Part shown: positions 26,843-34,612 of the stretch, piece after piece
How positions within the stretch are numbered: the first letter of the stretch is position 1
Layout: every line of letters starts with the position of its first letter
Assembly: GCA_029262735.1 (NCBI GenBank)
Contig: JAJCYY010000015.1
Location: 62,001 to 126,000 of the forward strand
Reading direction: 5' to 3'
Length of the DNA stretch: 64,000 nt
Origin: Chloroflexota bacterium
Lineage (GTDB): Bacteria; Chloroflexota; Dehalococcoidia; Lucifugimonadales; Lucifugimonadaceae
Position numbers and translations under genes: made by a program
The notes under the pieces: generated by a model
The model's database searches: none
What the model saw: the letters and a program-made list of their open reading frames with translations, nothing else
What the model was told of the DNA's origin: nothing

Positions 26843-27703
26843 ATGATCCTGGTCACTGGAGCAACAGGCCGTTCAGGCACCGAGGTCGTCAAGGCCTTGC
26901 TTGCGAAAGGTCAGTCGGTGACCGCCCTGGTCCGTGACAGCAGCAAAGCCGGCCAGCTCGCTGCTCTCGGGGTCAGTCTCGTCGAAGGCGACATCGGCGA
27001 TCCGAACAGTTGGAGCAGTGCATTCGAAGGTGCGGACAAAGTATTTCTTCTCTCGCCCGAAAGTCCGGACATGCGAGAACAGCACGGCAAGTTTGCAGAA
27101 GCTGCTGGAAAGGCGGGCGTTCAACACCTGCTGCGCATGTCGATAATCGCGGCGATGGACCCGGCCGCTCCCCTTGCACTCGCAAAGTGGCACGGAGGCG
27201 CCGATCTCGCTGTAGCCGCTTCTGGCGTTCCCTACTCCATCATCCAGCCGGCGTGGTTCATGCAGAACACCATCATGTACAAAAGCACGATCGTCTCTGA
27301 CGGTGAGTTCTACGGTGCGATGGGTGACGGCAAGATCGGCGTGATCGACACACGTGACATCGCTGCATCGGCAGCGGTAGTTCTCACCTCTAAAGGGCAT
27401 GAGGGCAAGACCTACGTGCTGACCGGCCCGGAGTCGCTCTCCCAGGCCGACATTGCCGCGAAGCTGTCCAGCATTTACGGCAAGGACGTGCGATACGTCA
27501 ATGTTGGCCCTGAACAGATCAAGTCCGGAATGATTGCGATGGGCATGCCGGACTGGATGGCGGATGCGTGGATCGAACTTGCTGCAATGGTGGCCGAGGG
27601 CAAAGTGGATATGACCACATCTGCAGTGAGTGACCTGACGGGTGAGTCACCGGGAAGCTTCGATCAGTTCTCCAGGGACCTGGCATCGGTCTTCACCGGA
27701 TAG
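26843..27703 (+). CDS. NmrA/azoreductase-like NAD(P)-binding protein
   Basis: A 286-residue Rossmann protein starting 'MILVTGATGRSGTEVVKALL' with the G-x-x-G-x-x-G dinucleotide motif. Then come 'VEGDIGDPNSWSSAFEGADK', 'VQHLLRMSIIAAMDPAAP', 'LAKWHGGADLAVAASGVPYS' and 'IIQPAWFMQN', the usual path of atypical short-chain NmrA/QOR2-type proteins that lack the classic Tyr-Lys pair and act as quinone reductases or redox sensors. TAAGGAG lies 7 bases before the ATG. The gene starts a plus-strand run that continues into cupin, DUF1622 and RraA genes. Confidence 0.88.
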   Translation: MILVTGATGRSGTEVVKALLAKGQSVTALVRDSSKAGQLAALGVSLVEGDIGDPNSWSSAFEGADKVFLLSPESPDMREQHGKFAEAAGKAGVQHLLRMSIIAAMDPAAPLALAKWHGGADLAVAASGVPYSIIQPAWFMQNTIMYKSTIVSDGEFYGAMGDGKIGVIDTRDIAASAAVVLTSKGHEGKTYVLTGPESLSQADIAAKLSSIYGKDVRYVNVGPEQIKSGMIAMGMPDWMADAWIELAAMVAEGKVDMTTSAVSDLTGESPGSFDQFSRDLASVFTG

Positions 27704-27775
27704 ACAACGAACACAGCAAGAACACGGCCAGCTGCGAGCATCATGCCGCAACTGCGACTGTCCAGGGAACACGAC

Positions 27776-28153
27776 ATGAACCAGGCGTTGGAGCAACACG
27801 TACAGAACCATTCGCGGCATGCGCCTGAGCTGCTGTTCGACCTGGCGCAGATCGTGGAAGACCTAAGACCCATTCCCGACGACAGGGACAGGTCTGGTGT
27901 CGCACTGGTTAAGGAGCACGGCCTCAACGTTGTCCTTACCGTAATGAAGCCAGAGTGCAGGTTGGCCGGGCACGTCAACCGCGGTCCGATCTCGATCCAG
28001 GTTCTCGACGGTGAAGTCATGCTCTTCGCTCGCGGTGAGGAAACATTGTTGCGCGCTGGACAGATGGCGGCCGTCGACGCCCATGTTGAGCACGCGGTTG
28101 TCGCACAGACAGATGCAGCGATCCTGATGACGGTCGCACTGGGTTCAGCATGA
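27776..28153 (+). CDS. Cupin-domain protein
   Basis: A 125-residue protein. The C-terminal 80 residues form a small cupin: 'LTVMKPECRLAGHVNRGPIS' (motif 1 with His), 'IQVLDGEVMLFARGEETLLR' and 'AGQMAAVDAHVEHAVVAQTD' (motif 2 with the His pair). ATG 27776 is preferred to 27743 because GGGAA precedes it; the case is weak. The gene lies 16 bases before DUF1622 and is likely cotranscribed with it. Function beyond a metal-binding barrel is unknown. Confidence 0.75.
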   Translation: MNQALEQHVQNHSRHAPELLFDLAQIVEDLRPIPDDRDRSGVALVKEHGLNVVLTVMKPECRLAGHVNRGPISIQVLDGEVMLFARGEETLLRAGQMAAVDAHVEHAVVAQTDAAILMTVALGSA

Positions 28154-28169
28154 CAAAAACGAGCGCTTA

Positions 28170-28547
28170 ATGGTGATCGAAGACTTTTTTGAGATTGCCG
28201 TTGACATCGTCGAGGTCACAGCAGTCTCTGTACTGCTTGTTGGTCTCGCCTATGAAGGATCGCGATATTTCTACCGGCGGATCAGAAACGGCGCGTCAGA
28301 GACCGAATTCAAGGAGCTACGACAGAGGTTCGGCCGTGTTCTGTTGCTCTGCCTGGAGCTGCTCGTAGCGGCCGATCTGATCATCTCGGTGACGATCGAC
28401 AGGTCGTTCGAAAGTCTCGGTGTCCTGGCCATCCTGATCGTTCTACGAACCTTCCTTGGCCTGACGCTGGAGTACGAGCTCGGTGGTCTGAAGCCGATAT
28501 TGTGGAGGTCGGGCAAATCGCAGGAACAGGAAGAGGAAAAGGTGTGA
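28170..28547 (+). CDS. DUF1622 membrane protein
   Basis: A 125-residue integral membrane protein with three hydrophobic segments: 'VTAVSVLLVGLAYEGSRYFY', 'VLLLCLELLVAADLIISVTI' and 'LGVLAILIVLRTFLGLTLEY'. The 'LELLVAADLI' and 'ESLGVLAILIVLRTFLG..LE.E..G' stretches are diagnostic of DUF1622. The tail is charged (EQEEEKV). It is 9 bases before the RraA gene. Function unknown. Confidence 0.85.
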   Translation: MVIEDFFEIAVDIVEVTAVSVLLVGLAYEGSRYFYRRIRNGASETEFKELRQRFGRVLLLCLELLVAADLIISVTIDRSFESLGVLAILIVLRTFLGLTLEYELGGLKPILWRSGKSQEQEEEKV

Positions 28548-28556
28548 AGCACTGAC

Positions 28557-29225
28557 ATGGATATCGATTCGATAAAGAAAAAGTTGGAAGAGGTCGCAGT
28601 CGCCGATGTCGTCGACGCGCTGTCGAAAAAGATCGAGCATCGCACACACATCATCGATCTCGTTAGCCCGGACTCGAAAAAACGACTGTTCGGCCAGGCT
28701 GTCACGGTCGGCTTCATGCCGGTTCGCAAAGACCTGATGGACCCTCACAAACACAGCCTCGGACCTGCGATTTACCGGTCACTGGGCAACACAGACCCGG
28801 CAGGCAAGGTGCTGGTGATGAGCAGCGGAAACCGGCCCGATCTGTCTCTTGGCGGCTCAACCAAGCTGTCAAGAATCGCAAATCTTGGAATGGCCGGTGT
28901 GCTCTGTGACGGACGACTCAGGGACTTCGATGACCTGTCCGGATACGATGCCGCGTTCTACTGCACTGGAGAGGCCACACGGGCTGGCGGCAACATGATT
29001 CAGCCCTACGTCTCTGGTGCGCCGGTCACGTTGCAGGGCACCACGGTGGTGCCGGGCGACTGGATTTTCGCAGACGCAACCGGCGCTGTGATCATCCCGG
29101 AAGGCGCATTAGAAGAGGCGGTTTCCGGTGCTCTCGGGCTATTGCAGATGGCTTCAAAGGCTCGTGAGTTCATCAGAACCGAAGACCCTCAAAAGGTGAT
29201 GTCAGACGGAAGCATGGAGGCTTAA
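28557..29225 (+). CDS. RraA-like aldolase/decarboxylase family protein (copy 1)
   Basis: A 222-residue RraA/HMG-aldolase-like protein. The N-terminal 'VAVADVVDALSKK', 'LFGQAVTVGFMPV', 'KVLVMSSGNRPDLSLGGSTK' and 'LGMAGVLCDGRLRDFDDLSG' carry the G-G ... D-G-x-x-R-D site used to bind metal and oxo-acid in HMG/CHA aldolases; the end 'VVPGDWIFADATGAVIIPEG' is also typical. Family members act as 4-hydroxy-4-methyl-2-oxoglutarate aldolase or oxaloacetate decarboxylase or, in Enterobacteria, as an RNase E inhibitor. It lies 13 bases before the ThDP-enzyme gene, so an enzyme role is more likely here. Confidence 0.87.
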   Translation: MDIDSIKKKLEEVAVADVVDALSKKIEHRTHIIDLVSPDSKKRLFGQAVTVGFMPVRKDLMDPHKHSLGPAIYRSLGNTDPAGKVLVMSSGNRPDLSLGGSTKLSRIANLGMAGVLCDGRLRDFDDLSGYDAAFYCTGEATRAGGNMIQPYVSGAPVTLQGTTVVPGDWIFADATGAVIIPEGALEEAVSGALGLLQMASKAREFIRTEDPQKVMSDGSMEA

Positions 29226-29238
29226 CCAGGAACCGCAT

Positions 29239-30897
29239 ATGAACGCATCTGAACAGATAGTCGAGGCGCTTGAACAGCACGGTGTCAAGTACGTATTTGG
29301 CATCCCGGGCGAAGAAAACCTTCCATTCATGGAGGCGCTGCGAACCAGCAGCGTGGAGTTTGTGCTCACAAGGCACGAACAGGCCGCTGGGTTCATGGCA
29401 GCCGCATACGGCAAACTCACCGGAACACCCGGCGTCTGCATGGCGACACTTGGCGCCGGTGCAACCAACCTGACCACCCCGCTGGCACACGCCCTCCTGG
29501 GCGGTGCGCCAATGATCGCCATCACCGGCCAGAAGCCGATCAGGGACAACCTCCAGGGCCGGTACCAGATACTCAACGTGACGGGCATGATGACGCCGAT
29601 CACAAAGTGGTCGCACACCATCGAGTCAGGATCTTCCGTCCCCTCAGTGATCCAGGAATCGTTCCGCCTGAGCCGCGAACATCGGCAGGGCCCTGTACAT
29701 CTGGAGCTTCCACTGGACGTATCTGAAGACGAAGCCAGCCATCCCCTGCTGCCTGTCCAGGAGCCGGAAACACCAGTCGCATCCGATACATCGATATCTG
29801 GAGCAGCCGAAATAGTTCGAACAGCTCAGCGTCCGGTTCTGCTGATTGGAACCCATGCCAACCGAACCGATGTATCCGCCGCGCTTCGGTCTCTGTCAGG
29901 CGCGACAGGGATTCCGTTTGTATCGACCATGCTGGGCAAGGGAGTAATTGACGAGCGGTCGCCACTTTATCTCGGCACGGCGACAAGACCGGGCATGGAC
30001 TACGTTGGCGGCGTGCTCGGCTCAGCAGATGTGATCCTTGCTGTCGGTCATGATGTGATGGAAAGCCCTCCGTTCGTAATGCAGCCCGGCCAGGACCGGA
30101 CAGTGATTCACATCAACTACATGGGAGCGATAGCCGACACGATCTACTTCCCTCAGCACCAGGTAACGGGCGACATCGCAGAGAATGTCCGCCGGCTTAC
30201 CAGCGAGCTGGAAGGTGGAACAAAGGTCGATGTCACGCCATTCAAGGAGATAGCGGCAAAGTACGCCGAGTCTGTGCCCCGCCATGCGTCAGACACGGGC
30301 TTCCCGTTGAAGCCGCAGTACATCGCAGCACAGATACGGGATCACCTCGCTCCCGGTGACATCGTGACACTGGACAACGGCATCCACAAGATGTGGATGA
30401 CCAGGAACTACCCGACCCATGAGCCGCTGACGAACCTGGGAGATGGAACTCTCGGATCGATGGGAATGGCGCTACCGTACGCCATGACCGCCAGCCTGCT
30501 TAATCCTGAGCGCAAGATCGTTGCCGTCATCGGTGACGGCGGCTTCGAGATGTCGAGCCAGGAGCTGGAGACGGCGGTCAGGCTCGGCCTCAACCTGACC
30601 GTTGTCATCTTCAACGATCACAGTCTCGGCATGATTAAGGCCAAGCAGATGCGGGATGGGGTGGAGCCGTATGGCGTTGATTTCAGCAACCCGGACTTCG
30701 TGAAGCTGGCCGATAGCTACGGGGCAACCGGGCACAGGCCACTGACCGCGCTCGACTTCGGCTCGATGCTCGCGACTGCCACGAAATCCGGCGGCGTCCA
30801 TGTGATCGACGCGCCGATAAATTTCGGCGAGAACATCCGGCTAATGCAGGAGATGGCAATGGTCGGCATGGCCAACATGCAGGCTATGGCCGACTGA
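29239..30897 (+). CDS. ThDP-dependent acetolactate synthase-like enzyme
   Basis: A 552-residue ThDP enzyme. It has 'VKYVFGIPGEENLPFMEALR', the catalytic Glu in 'FVLTRHEQAAGFMAAAYGK' (E47), 'GVCMATLGAGATNLTTPLAH', 'MIAITGQKPIRDNLQGRYQI', and the ThDP motif 'GDGGFEMSSQELETAVRLGL' ending in N-D. This matches IlvB-type acetolactate synthase large-subunit relatives. No regulatory small subunit is adjacent, and the neighbours (RraA-like and PcaB-like) are catabolic, so a synthase or decarboxylase acting on 2-oxo acids in degradation is equally possible. Confidence 0.87.
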   Translation: MNASEQIVEALEQHGVKYVFGIPGEENLPFMEALRTSSVEFVLTRHEQAAGFMAAAYGKLTGTPGVCMATLGAGATNLTTPLAHALLGGAPMIAITGQKPIRDNLQGRYQILNVTGMMTPITKWSHTIESGSSVPSVIQESFRLSREHRQGPVHLELPLDVSEDEASHPLLPVQEPETPVASDTSISGAAEIVRTAQRPVLLIGTHANRTDVSAALRSLSGATGIPFVSTMLGKGVIDERSPLYLGTATRPGMDYVGGVLGSADVILAVGHDVMESPPFVMQPGQDRTVIHINYMGAIADTIYFPQHQVTGDIAENVRRLTSELEGGTKVDVTPFKEIAAKYAESVPRHASDTGFPLKPQYIAAQIRDHLAPGDIVTLDNGIHKMWMTRNYPTHEPLTNLGDGTLGSMGMALPYAMTASLLNPERKIVAVIGDGGFEMSSQELETAVRLGLNLTVVIFNDHSLGMIKAKQMRDGVEPYGVDFSNPDFVKLADSYGATGHRPLTALDFGSMLATATKSGGVHVIDAPINFGENIRLMQEMAMVGMANMQAMAD

Positions 30898-30912
30898 CAC
30901 CCGCCACGCCTC

Positions 30913-32262
30913 ATGTACTCCTTCTACCAGGACCTCTTCACCGATTCGAGGGTGCGCGATGTGTTCTCCGAGCGGTCATTCGTAAGCAATCTGCTGCTTT
31001 TCGAGGCCACGCTGGCTGAAGCTGAGGCAGGGCTCGAGGTCATTCCCGTCGAAGCTGCCGCGGCGATCGAAGCGGTTTGCAGATTAGAAAACGTCGACTT
31101 CGAAAAGCTTTCCGAGCGCACGACGGAGGTCGGCTTCCCCGTAGCTCCTTTGCTGCAGCAGCTATCGGAAAAGGTCGACGACGAAGGACGAGGGTTCTTG
31201 CACTGGGGCGCAACGACGCAGGATGCGATGGACACCGCACTGGCCCTGCAAATGCGAGGCGGATTCCAGGTCCTGCTCAGCGAGTTAAGCCAGCTGACCG
31301 AAAAGTTGGGGATGCTGGCTGACGAGCATCGGACAACGGTCATGGCGGGTCGAAGCCAGATGCTGCACGCCAGCCCGATCTCGTTCGGATACAAAGTAGC
31401 CGTGTGGCTCGACAGTCTGCTATCTGCACAGCAACGACTGACTCGTTCAGTTGCCGCAGTTTCATGTGTTCAGCTTGGCGGTGCGGTCGGGACACTGAGC
31501 GCCCTCGGTGATGAAGCAGGTCTGGCGGTTCGGGCCCGGCTTGCTGAGAAACTCGGACTTGGCGAACCTGCCATCTCATGGCACACGTCCAGGGATCGAA
31601 TCTCAGACGCCGTCACATCGCTGGGAATAGTCTCCGCAGCGCTTGCGAAGATCGGTCTCGACATATCGCTGATGGCACAAACTGAGGTGGCCGAAGTCTC
31701 GGTCGCGCCCAGGCCGGGACAGGGTATCAGCAGCACCATGCCGCAGAAGCGCAACCTGATTGAGCCGCAGGTGATGCAGGTCGCGGCGAAGGCCGTCAGT
31801 CAGTACGTGGCGATGACGCTCGACAGTTCGGTGCAGGACCATGAGCGAGGCACCGGCGCGTGGCAACTTGAGTGGCTCGCTGTGCCGCAGGCGTTCCTGC
31901 TCACATCTGGATCACTGAAGGCGGCGAACAGCCTGATGTCTTCGCTGCAAGTGAACACCGACCGAATGCGAACCAACCTTGAGAGTTCGGACGGTCTGAT
32001 CATGGCTGAGGCTCTCATGATGCGAATCGCTCCCGCTACTGGCCGCACCAGGGCTCATGAACTGGTGAGCGAAGCAGCCGACACAGCGAAGGCGACCGGG
32101 CGGCCCATTTTGGAGGTTCTCCAGGCCCGACCCGACTTAAAGGAACTGCAAGCGCAAGGTGATCTCGACCTGTCGAACCTGGAACCCTTGAACTATCTCG
32201 GAGCCGTCAACTCCATGATCGATACCGTCCTTGAAAGGAAGAATCATGACCGACAAGAGTGA
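30913..32262 (+). CDS. Fumarase/aspartase superfamily lyase (PcaB/adenylosuccinate lyase-like)
   Basis: A 449-residue protein. The signature 'GISSTMPQKRNLIEPQ' (SSxMPxKxN at residues 273-281) defines the superfamily. 'FLHWGATTQDAMDTALALQM' and 'TVMAGRSQMLHASPISFGYK' resemble 3-carboxy-cis,cis-muconate cycloisomerase (PcaB) more than adenylosuccinate lyase. The gene begins 15 bases after the ThDP-enzyme gene and overlaps the next small gene by 17 bases. A role in aromatic or dicarboxylate breakdown is plausible by context, but the reaction is not established. Confidence 0.85.
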   Translation: MYSFYQDLFTDSRVRDVFSERSFVSNLLLFEATLAEAEAGLEVIPVEAAAAIEAVCRLENVDFEKLSERTTEVGFPVAPLLQQLSEKVDDEGRGFLHWGATTQDAMDTALALQMRGGFQVLLSELSQLTEKLGMLADEHRTTVMAGRSQMLHASPISFGYKVAVWLDSLLSAQQRLTRSVAAVSCVQLGGAVGTLSALGDEAGLAVRARLAEKLGLGEPAISWHTSRDRISDAVTSLGIVSAALAKIGLDISLMAQTEVAEVSVAPRPGQGISSTMPQKRNLIEPQVMQVAAKAVSQYVAMTLDSSVQDHERGTGAWQLEWLAVPQAFLLTSGSLKAANSLMSSLQVNTDRMRTNLESSDGLIMAEALMMRIAPATGRTRAHELVSEAADTAKATGRPILEVLQARPDLKELQAQGDLDLSNLEPLNYLGAVNSMIDTVLERKNHDRQE

Positions 32263-32530
32263 TCAGATCGCCGACCTGCTCAGACAGACGGGCCTCGCCC
32301 ATCACCAGGCGTTTATCGAGACGAATGGTGAAGATGCCGAGTGGGCTTCGTGGTATGCGGGTTATCTTCTCGAACGGCTACCGGCAATTCTGGGCAAGGA
32401 TTTCACATCCGAGCAACTGACAGAACTGTTGATCGGATTGGACAAGCAGCAGAACGCCGATGCTCCGGACGCTGAATGGCCAGAGTTCTACGCAAACCAG
32501 ATGCTCAGTCGATACTCCTCAGGCGCATGA
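32246..32530 (+). CDS. Small acidic protein of unknown function
   Basis: A 94-residue protein starting MTDKSDQIADLLRQTGLAHH at 32246 behind AAAGGAAG, overlapping the lyase gene by 17 bases. It holds two similar W-rich patches, 'EDAEWASWYAGYLLERLPAI' and 'PDAEWPEFYANQMLSRYSSG', that is two 'D-A-E-W-x-x-[WF]-Y-A' units, which hints at a tandem helical repeat. It ends in an ATGA overlap with the DUF1684 gene. No function can be assigned. Confidence 0.75.
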   Translation: MTDKSDQIADLLRQTGLAHHQAFIETNGEDAEWASWYAGYLLERLPAILGKDFTSEQLTELLIGLDKQQNADAPDAEWPEFYANQMLSRYSSGA

Positions 32531-33162
32531 CCACGCGACCACCGACACCTGTTTCTTGCGTCGATCTCGTCGACTGGAAGCGTAAAGTAGCCGCGCTCTA
32601 TGCCGACGTCCGAGAGCCTCGGTTGAAGCCGGAAGCGACACTCGACCAGTTTCGCGCAGGCAAGGATGAGCTATTCCAGCGTCACCCGGCTACGCCGCTG
32701 GATCCAGGACAGCAGCAAGATTTCACAGGAATCAGCTACTTCGACTATCGACCCGAGTGGCGAGTTCACGGCGAGGTTACGTGGCTGGAAGGTGAAGAGA
32801 GTTTCGTGGTCAATCTTCCCGAGGGCGATGCAACCATGATGCCCGCCGCGGATGTCGGTTTCGAGTCTCCTATCTCCAGACAGACTCGCAGCCTTCAGCT
32901 GTACTGGCTGAAAGGGTATGGCGGCGGGCTGTTCCTGCCGTTCAAGGATGCGACCAACTCCGACTCGACCTATGGCGGTGGCCGTTACCTCTACGACACG
33001 ATCAAAGGCGCTGACCTCGGCCTCGACAGCCCGCTTTTTCTCGACTTCAACTACGCCTACAACCCGTCATGTGCCTACAGCCCGCAGTGGGTTTGCCCGC
33101 TGGCACCGCCTGAGAACGTGATCGGAGAGCCGATCGAAGCAGGTGAGAAGGCGTGGGATTAG
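32527..33162 (+). CDS. DUF1684 family protein
   Basis: A 211-residue protein beginning MTTRPPTPVSC at the ATG in the ATGA overlap; the longer frame from 32476 belongs to the previous gene's region. DUF1684 signatures are 'FTGISYFDYRPEWRVHGEVT', 'QLYWLKGYGGGLFLPFKDAT', 'STYGGGRYLYDTIKGADLG', 'LFLDFNYAYNPSCAYSPQWV' and 'CPLAPPENVIGEPIEAGEKA'. No biochemical role is known. It ends the five-gene plus-strand run that begins at the RraA gene. Confidence 0.92.
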   Translation: MTTRPPTPVSCVDLVDWKRKVAALYADVREPRLKPEATLDQFRAGKDELFQRHPATPLDPGQQQDFTGISYFDYRPEWRVHGEVTWLEGEESFVVNLPEGDATMMPAADVGFESPISRQTRSLQLYWLKGYGGGLFLPFKDATNSDSTYGGGRYLYDTIKGADLGLDSPLFLDFNYAYNPSCAYSPQWVCPLAPPENVIGEPIEAGEKAWD

Positions 33163-33241
33163 CCAGATACGTCTCGACCGGAGCGGAGAACCCGCCGATT
33201 CCCGACTCTGGTCACGGGCTATGTGCCGGCTCAGTAGCCGA

Positions 33242-33674
33242 TCAGGAAAATAGTTCGCGAACAACCGCACTTAGCTCATCGTCCCTGAAACCGTAGACCT
33301 CGTCCACACAGGCAACGATGAGCGTGTCCGGCGCCAGTGCCACCGACCTGTCTCTCTCTTCGTAATGCAACACACCCAGCGCGTGACGCAGTGCATTGAC
33401 GCGGCCCTGCATCTTGTCGCCTGACCTCGCCGTTACGTCCGAGCTTTACCTCTACAAGTACCGAACGACCGGATTTATCAGTCGCCAGTGAGCAGATGTG
33501 GCCTCGAACAAGCTTATCTTCCCTGCCGATTCCGCCATATCTGGGATTCCTAGCTAATGGAACCGTCTGTGGAGCGGCAGCGACAGGCTCTCGAGGGGTC
33601 GCTTCGTCCGGGATTCCATCAGACGCAAGCAGTTCTCACTGTGAACTTCTGATTACTAAAATCCCCGGCGTCAC
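33242..33674 (-). pseudogene. Decayed copy of the PD-(D/E)XK nuclease gene
   Basis: Read on the minus strand from 33674, codons align with the intact nuclease gene at 51092-50010: intact 'ELLESDGFPDEATLQELIAA' matches 'ELLASDGIPDEATPREPVAA' here, and intact 'TGRPVLIEVKLGRNSEARR' matches 'SGRSVLVEVKLGRNGEVRR'. The start ATG is lost (GTG), a tryptophan codon has become TGA (33636-33638), and a frameshift follows near 33415. The last 57 codons (33242-33412) are an open frame ending in 'DDELSAVVRELFS' that does not match the intact gene and may come from a fusion or an older variant. The DNA similarity continues rightward to the att repeat. Confidence 0.8.
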
Positions 33675-33809
33675 ACGGTTCCTTAGCTCGGCCACTAAAT
33701 TTCATCACCGAGAACGGGACGTTCAAAAATAAGAGCGACCGCCAAGGCCTATCAACGCCCGGAATCGTGCCGCCGCAAACAAATGGGAATTAGCCTGGCT
33801 GACGTTACA

Positions 33810-33819
33810 GATTGTGGTA
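33810..33819 (+). repeat. Remnant GATTGTGGTA arm-type repeat
   Basis: A single GATTGTGGTA lies 55 bases left of the 47-bp att repeat. At the intact right end of the element the same sequence (with its flank CAGATTGTGGTATT) lies 52 bases left of the att repeat, so this is the equivalent position in the older, decayed element. The second copy of the pair has been lost here. Confidence 0.6.
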
Positions 33820-33874
33820 TTCGGACGACTACCGAATACCTGGCAGCGCGGCAAGCGCGATACGAACTCAAAAT

Positions 33875-33921
33875 CTTGGTCGGGGTGACAGGATTCGAAC
33901 CTGTGACCCCCCGCTCCCAAA
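33875..33921 (-). repeat. Distal att site: duplicated tRNA-Pro 3' end
   Basis: 47 bases identical to 51296-51342: the anticodon-loop AAA, the 3' anticodon strand, variable loop, T arm, 3' acceptor strand and encoded CCA. Left of it there is no 5' tRNA half, so it is not a tRNA gene but the displaced 3' end left after integration. Similarity stops abruptly at 33921. Confidence 0.9.
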
Positions 33922-34016
33922 TTACGTGCTATCTGTAAACTACCGTCTCCCGGTGTCAGGTTTTTAGTTCAAGCGACCACTTCAGATAGTCTGGATGTAA
34001 CCCGATGTAAGCCATC

Positions 34017-34038
34017 GATTGTGGTACGGATTGTGGTA
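34017..34038 (+). repeat. Paired GATTGTGGTA repeats, left end (arm-type sites)
   Basis: GATTGTGGTA at 34017-34026 and again at 34029-34038, 12 bases apart, about 95 bases inside the left att repeat. The same pair with the same 12-base period and orientation lies near the right end (51222-51243). A second short doublet, GATGTAA-CCC-GATGTAA (33994-34010), precedes it. These are good candidates for integrase arm or Xis binding sites. Confidence 0.6.
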
Positions 34039-34055
34039 ATCGAGGCCCAAGTACA

Positions 34056-34604
34056 TTGTGCATAGATCCAGACGACGCGGCTCGCCGCCTCCTCGACCAA
34101 GCCGAACGCTTTCTTGTGTTGGACCGGCTAGCGGACGCATTGGTGAAGGCAGAGGCAGCGAAGGCTCTTGCTCCGGACGATCCAGAGGTGACCGGCTTCC
34201 TGAAGGCCGTGCGGGCAGTAGCAACACCGAGGCCGAATCCGCTGGCGCTTCTTGTAAAAGTTGTTGCAGCGCGTGCCAGATCCCTGCGGGCCTCTCTGTT
34301 TTCAGCCGCTCATCCGTCCCCGAGATCTAACTTCAACGGTACTATTGTCACCATTGCGATCTTGGGTTGGCTCTTTGGTCCGGCACTGTGGAGTATCTCG
34401 GGCACGCCGTTCAAGGACCTCACGAATTTCGGAATCGCGATCGCTGCTTTGATACCAGTTCTGGCGATCAGCGTGCTTTGGATTCTGGTTGCGGCTTACC
34501 GAAGACGAGTGAGAGATCTGAGACTCAGCGATGGGCGGGGTGACGCGAAGTGGCTGCCGGCCCGTTTTGACCTGTTGATCTGGGGAATGGGTTTTGTACC
34601 ATAG
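34056..34604 (+). CDS. Putative membrane protein with TPR-like N terminus
   Basis: An open frame of 182 codons. The N-terminal 50 residues ('AARRLLDQAERFLVLDRLAD', 'ALVKAEAAKALAPDDPEV') look like one TPR unit; two hydrophobic segments follow, 'TIVTIAILGWLFGPALWSIS' and 'FGIAIAALIPVLAISVLWIL', then a basic tail. The only upstream in-frame start is TTG 34056, with no Shine-Dalgarno, or the gene starts inside (GTG near 34116). It converges with the integrase gene 8 bases away. Whether it is an expressed cargo gene is unsure. Confidence 0.4.
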   Translation: MCIDPDDAARRLLDQAERFLVLDRLADALVKAEAAKALAPDDPEVTGFLKAVRAVATPRPNPLALLVKVVAARARSLRASLFSAAHPSPRSNFNGTIVTIAILGWLFGPALWSISGTPFKDLTNFGIAIAALIPVLAISVLWILVAAYRRRVRDLRLSDGRGDAKWLPARFDLLIWGMGFVP

Positions 34605-34612
34605 TGAAGATT

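Noticed and set aside
33875-33960. A second tRNA-Pro gene
   Set aside because: Only the 3' part (anticodon loop to CCA) is present; bases after 33921 do not form a 5' half. It is an att duplicate.
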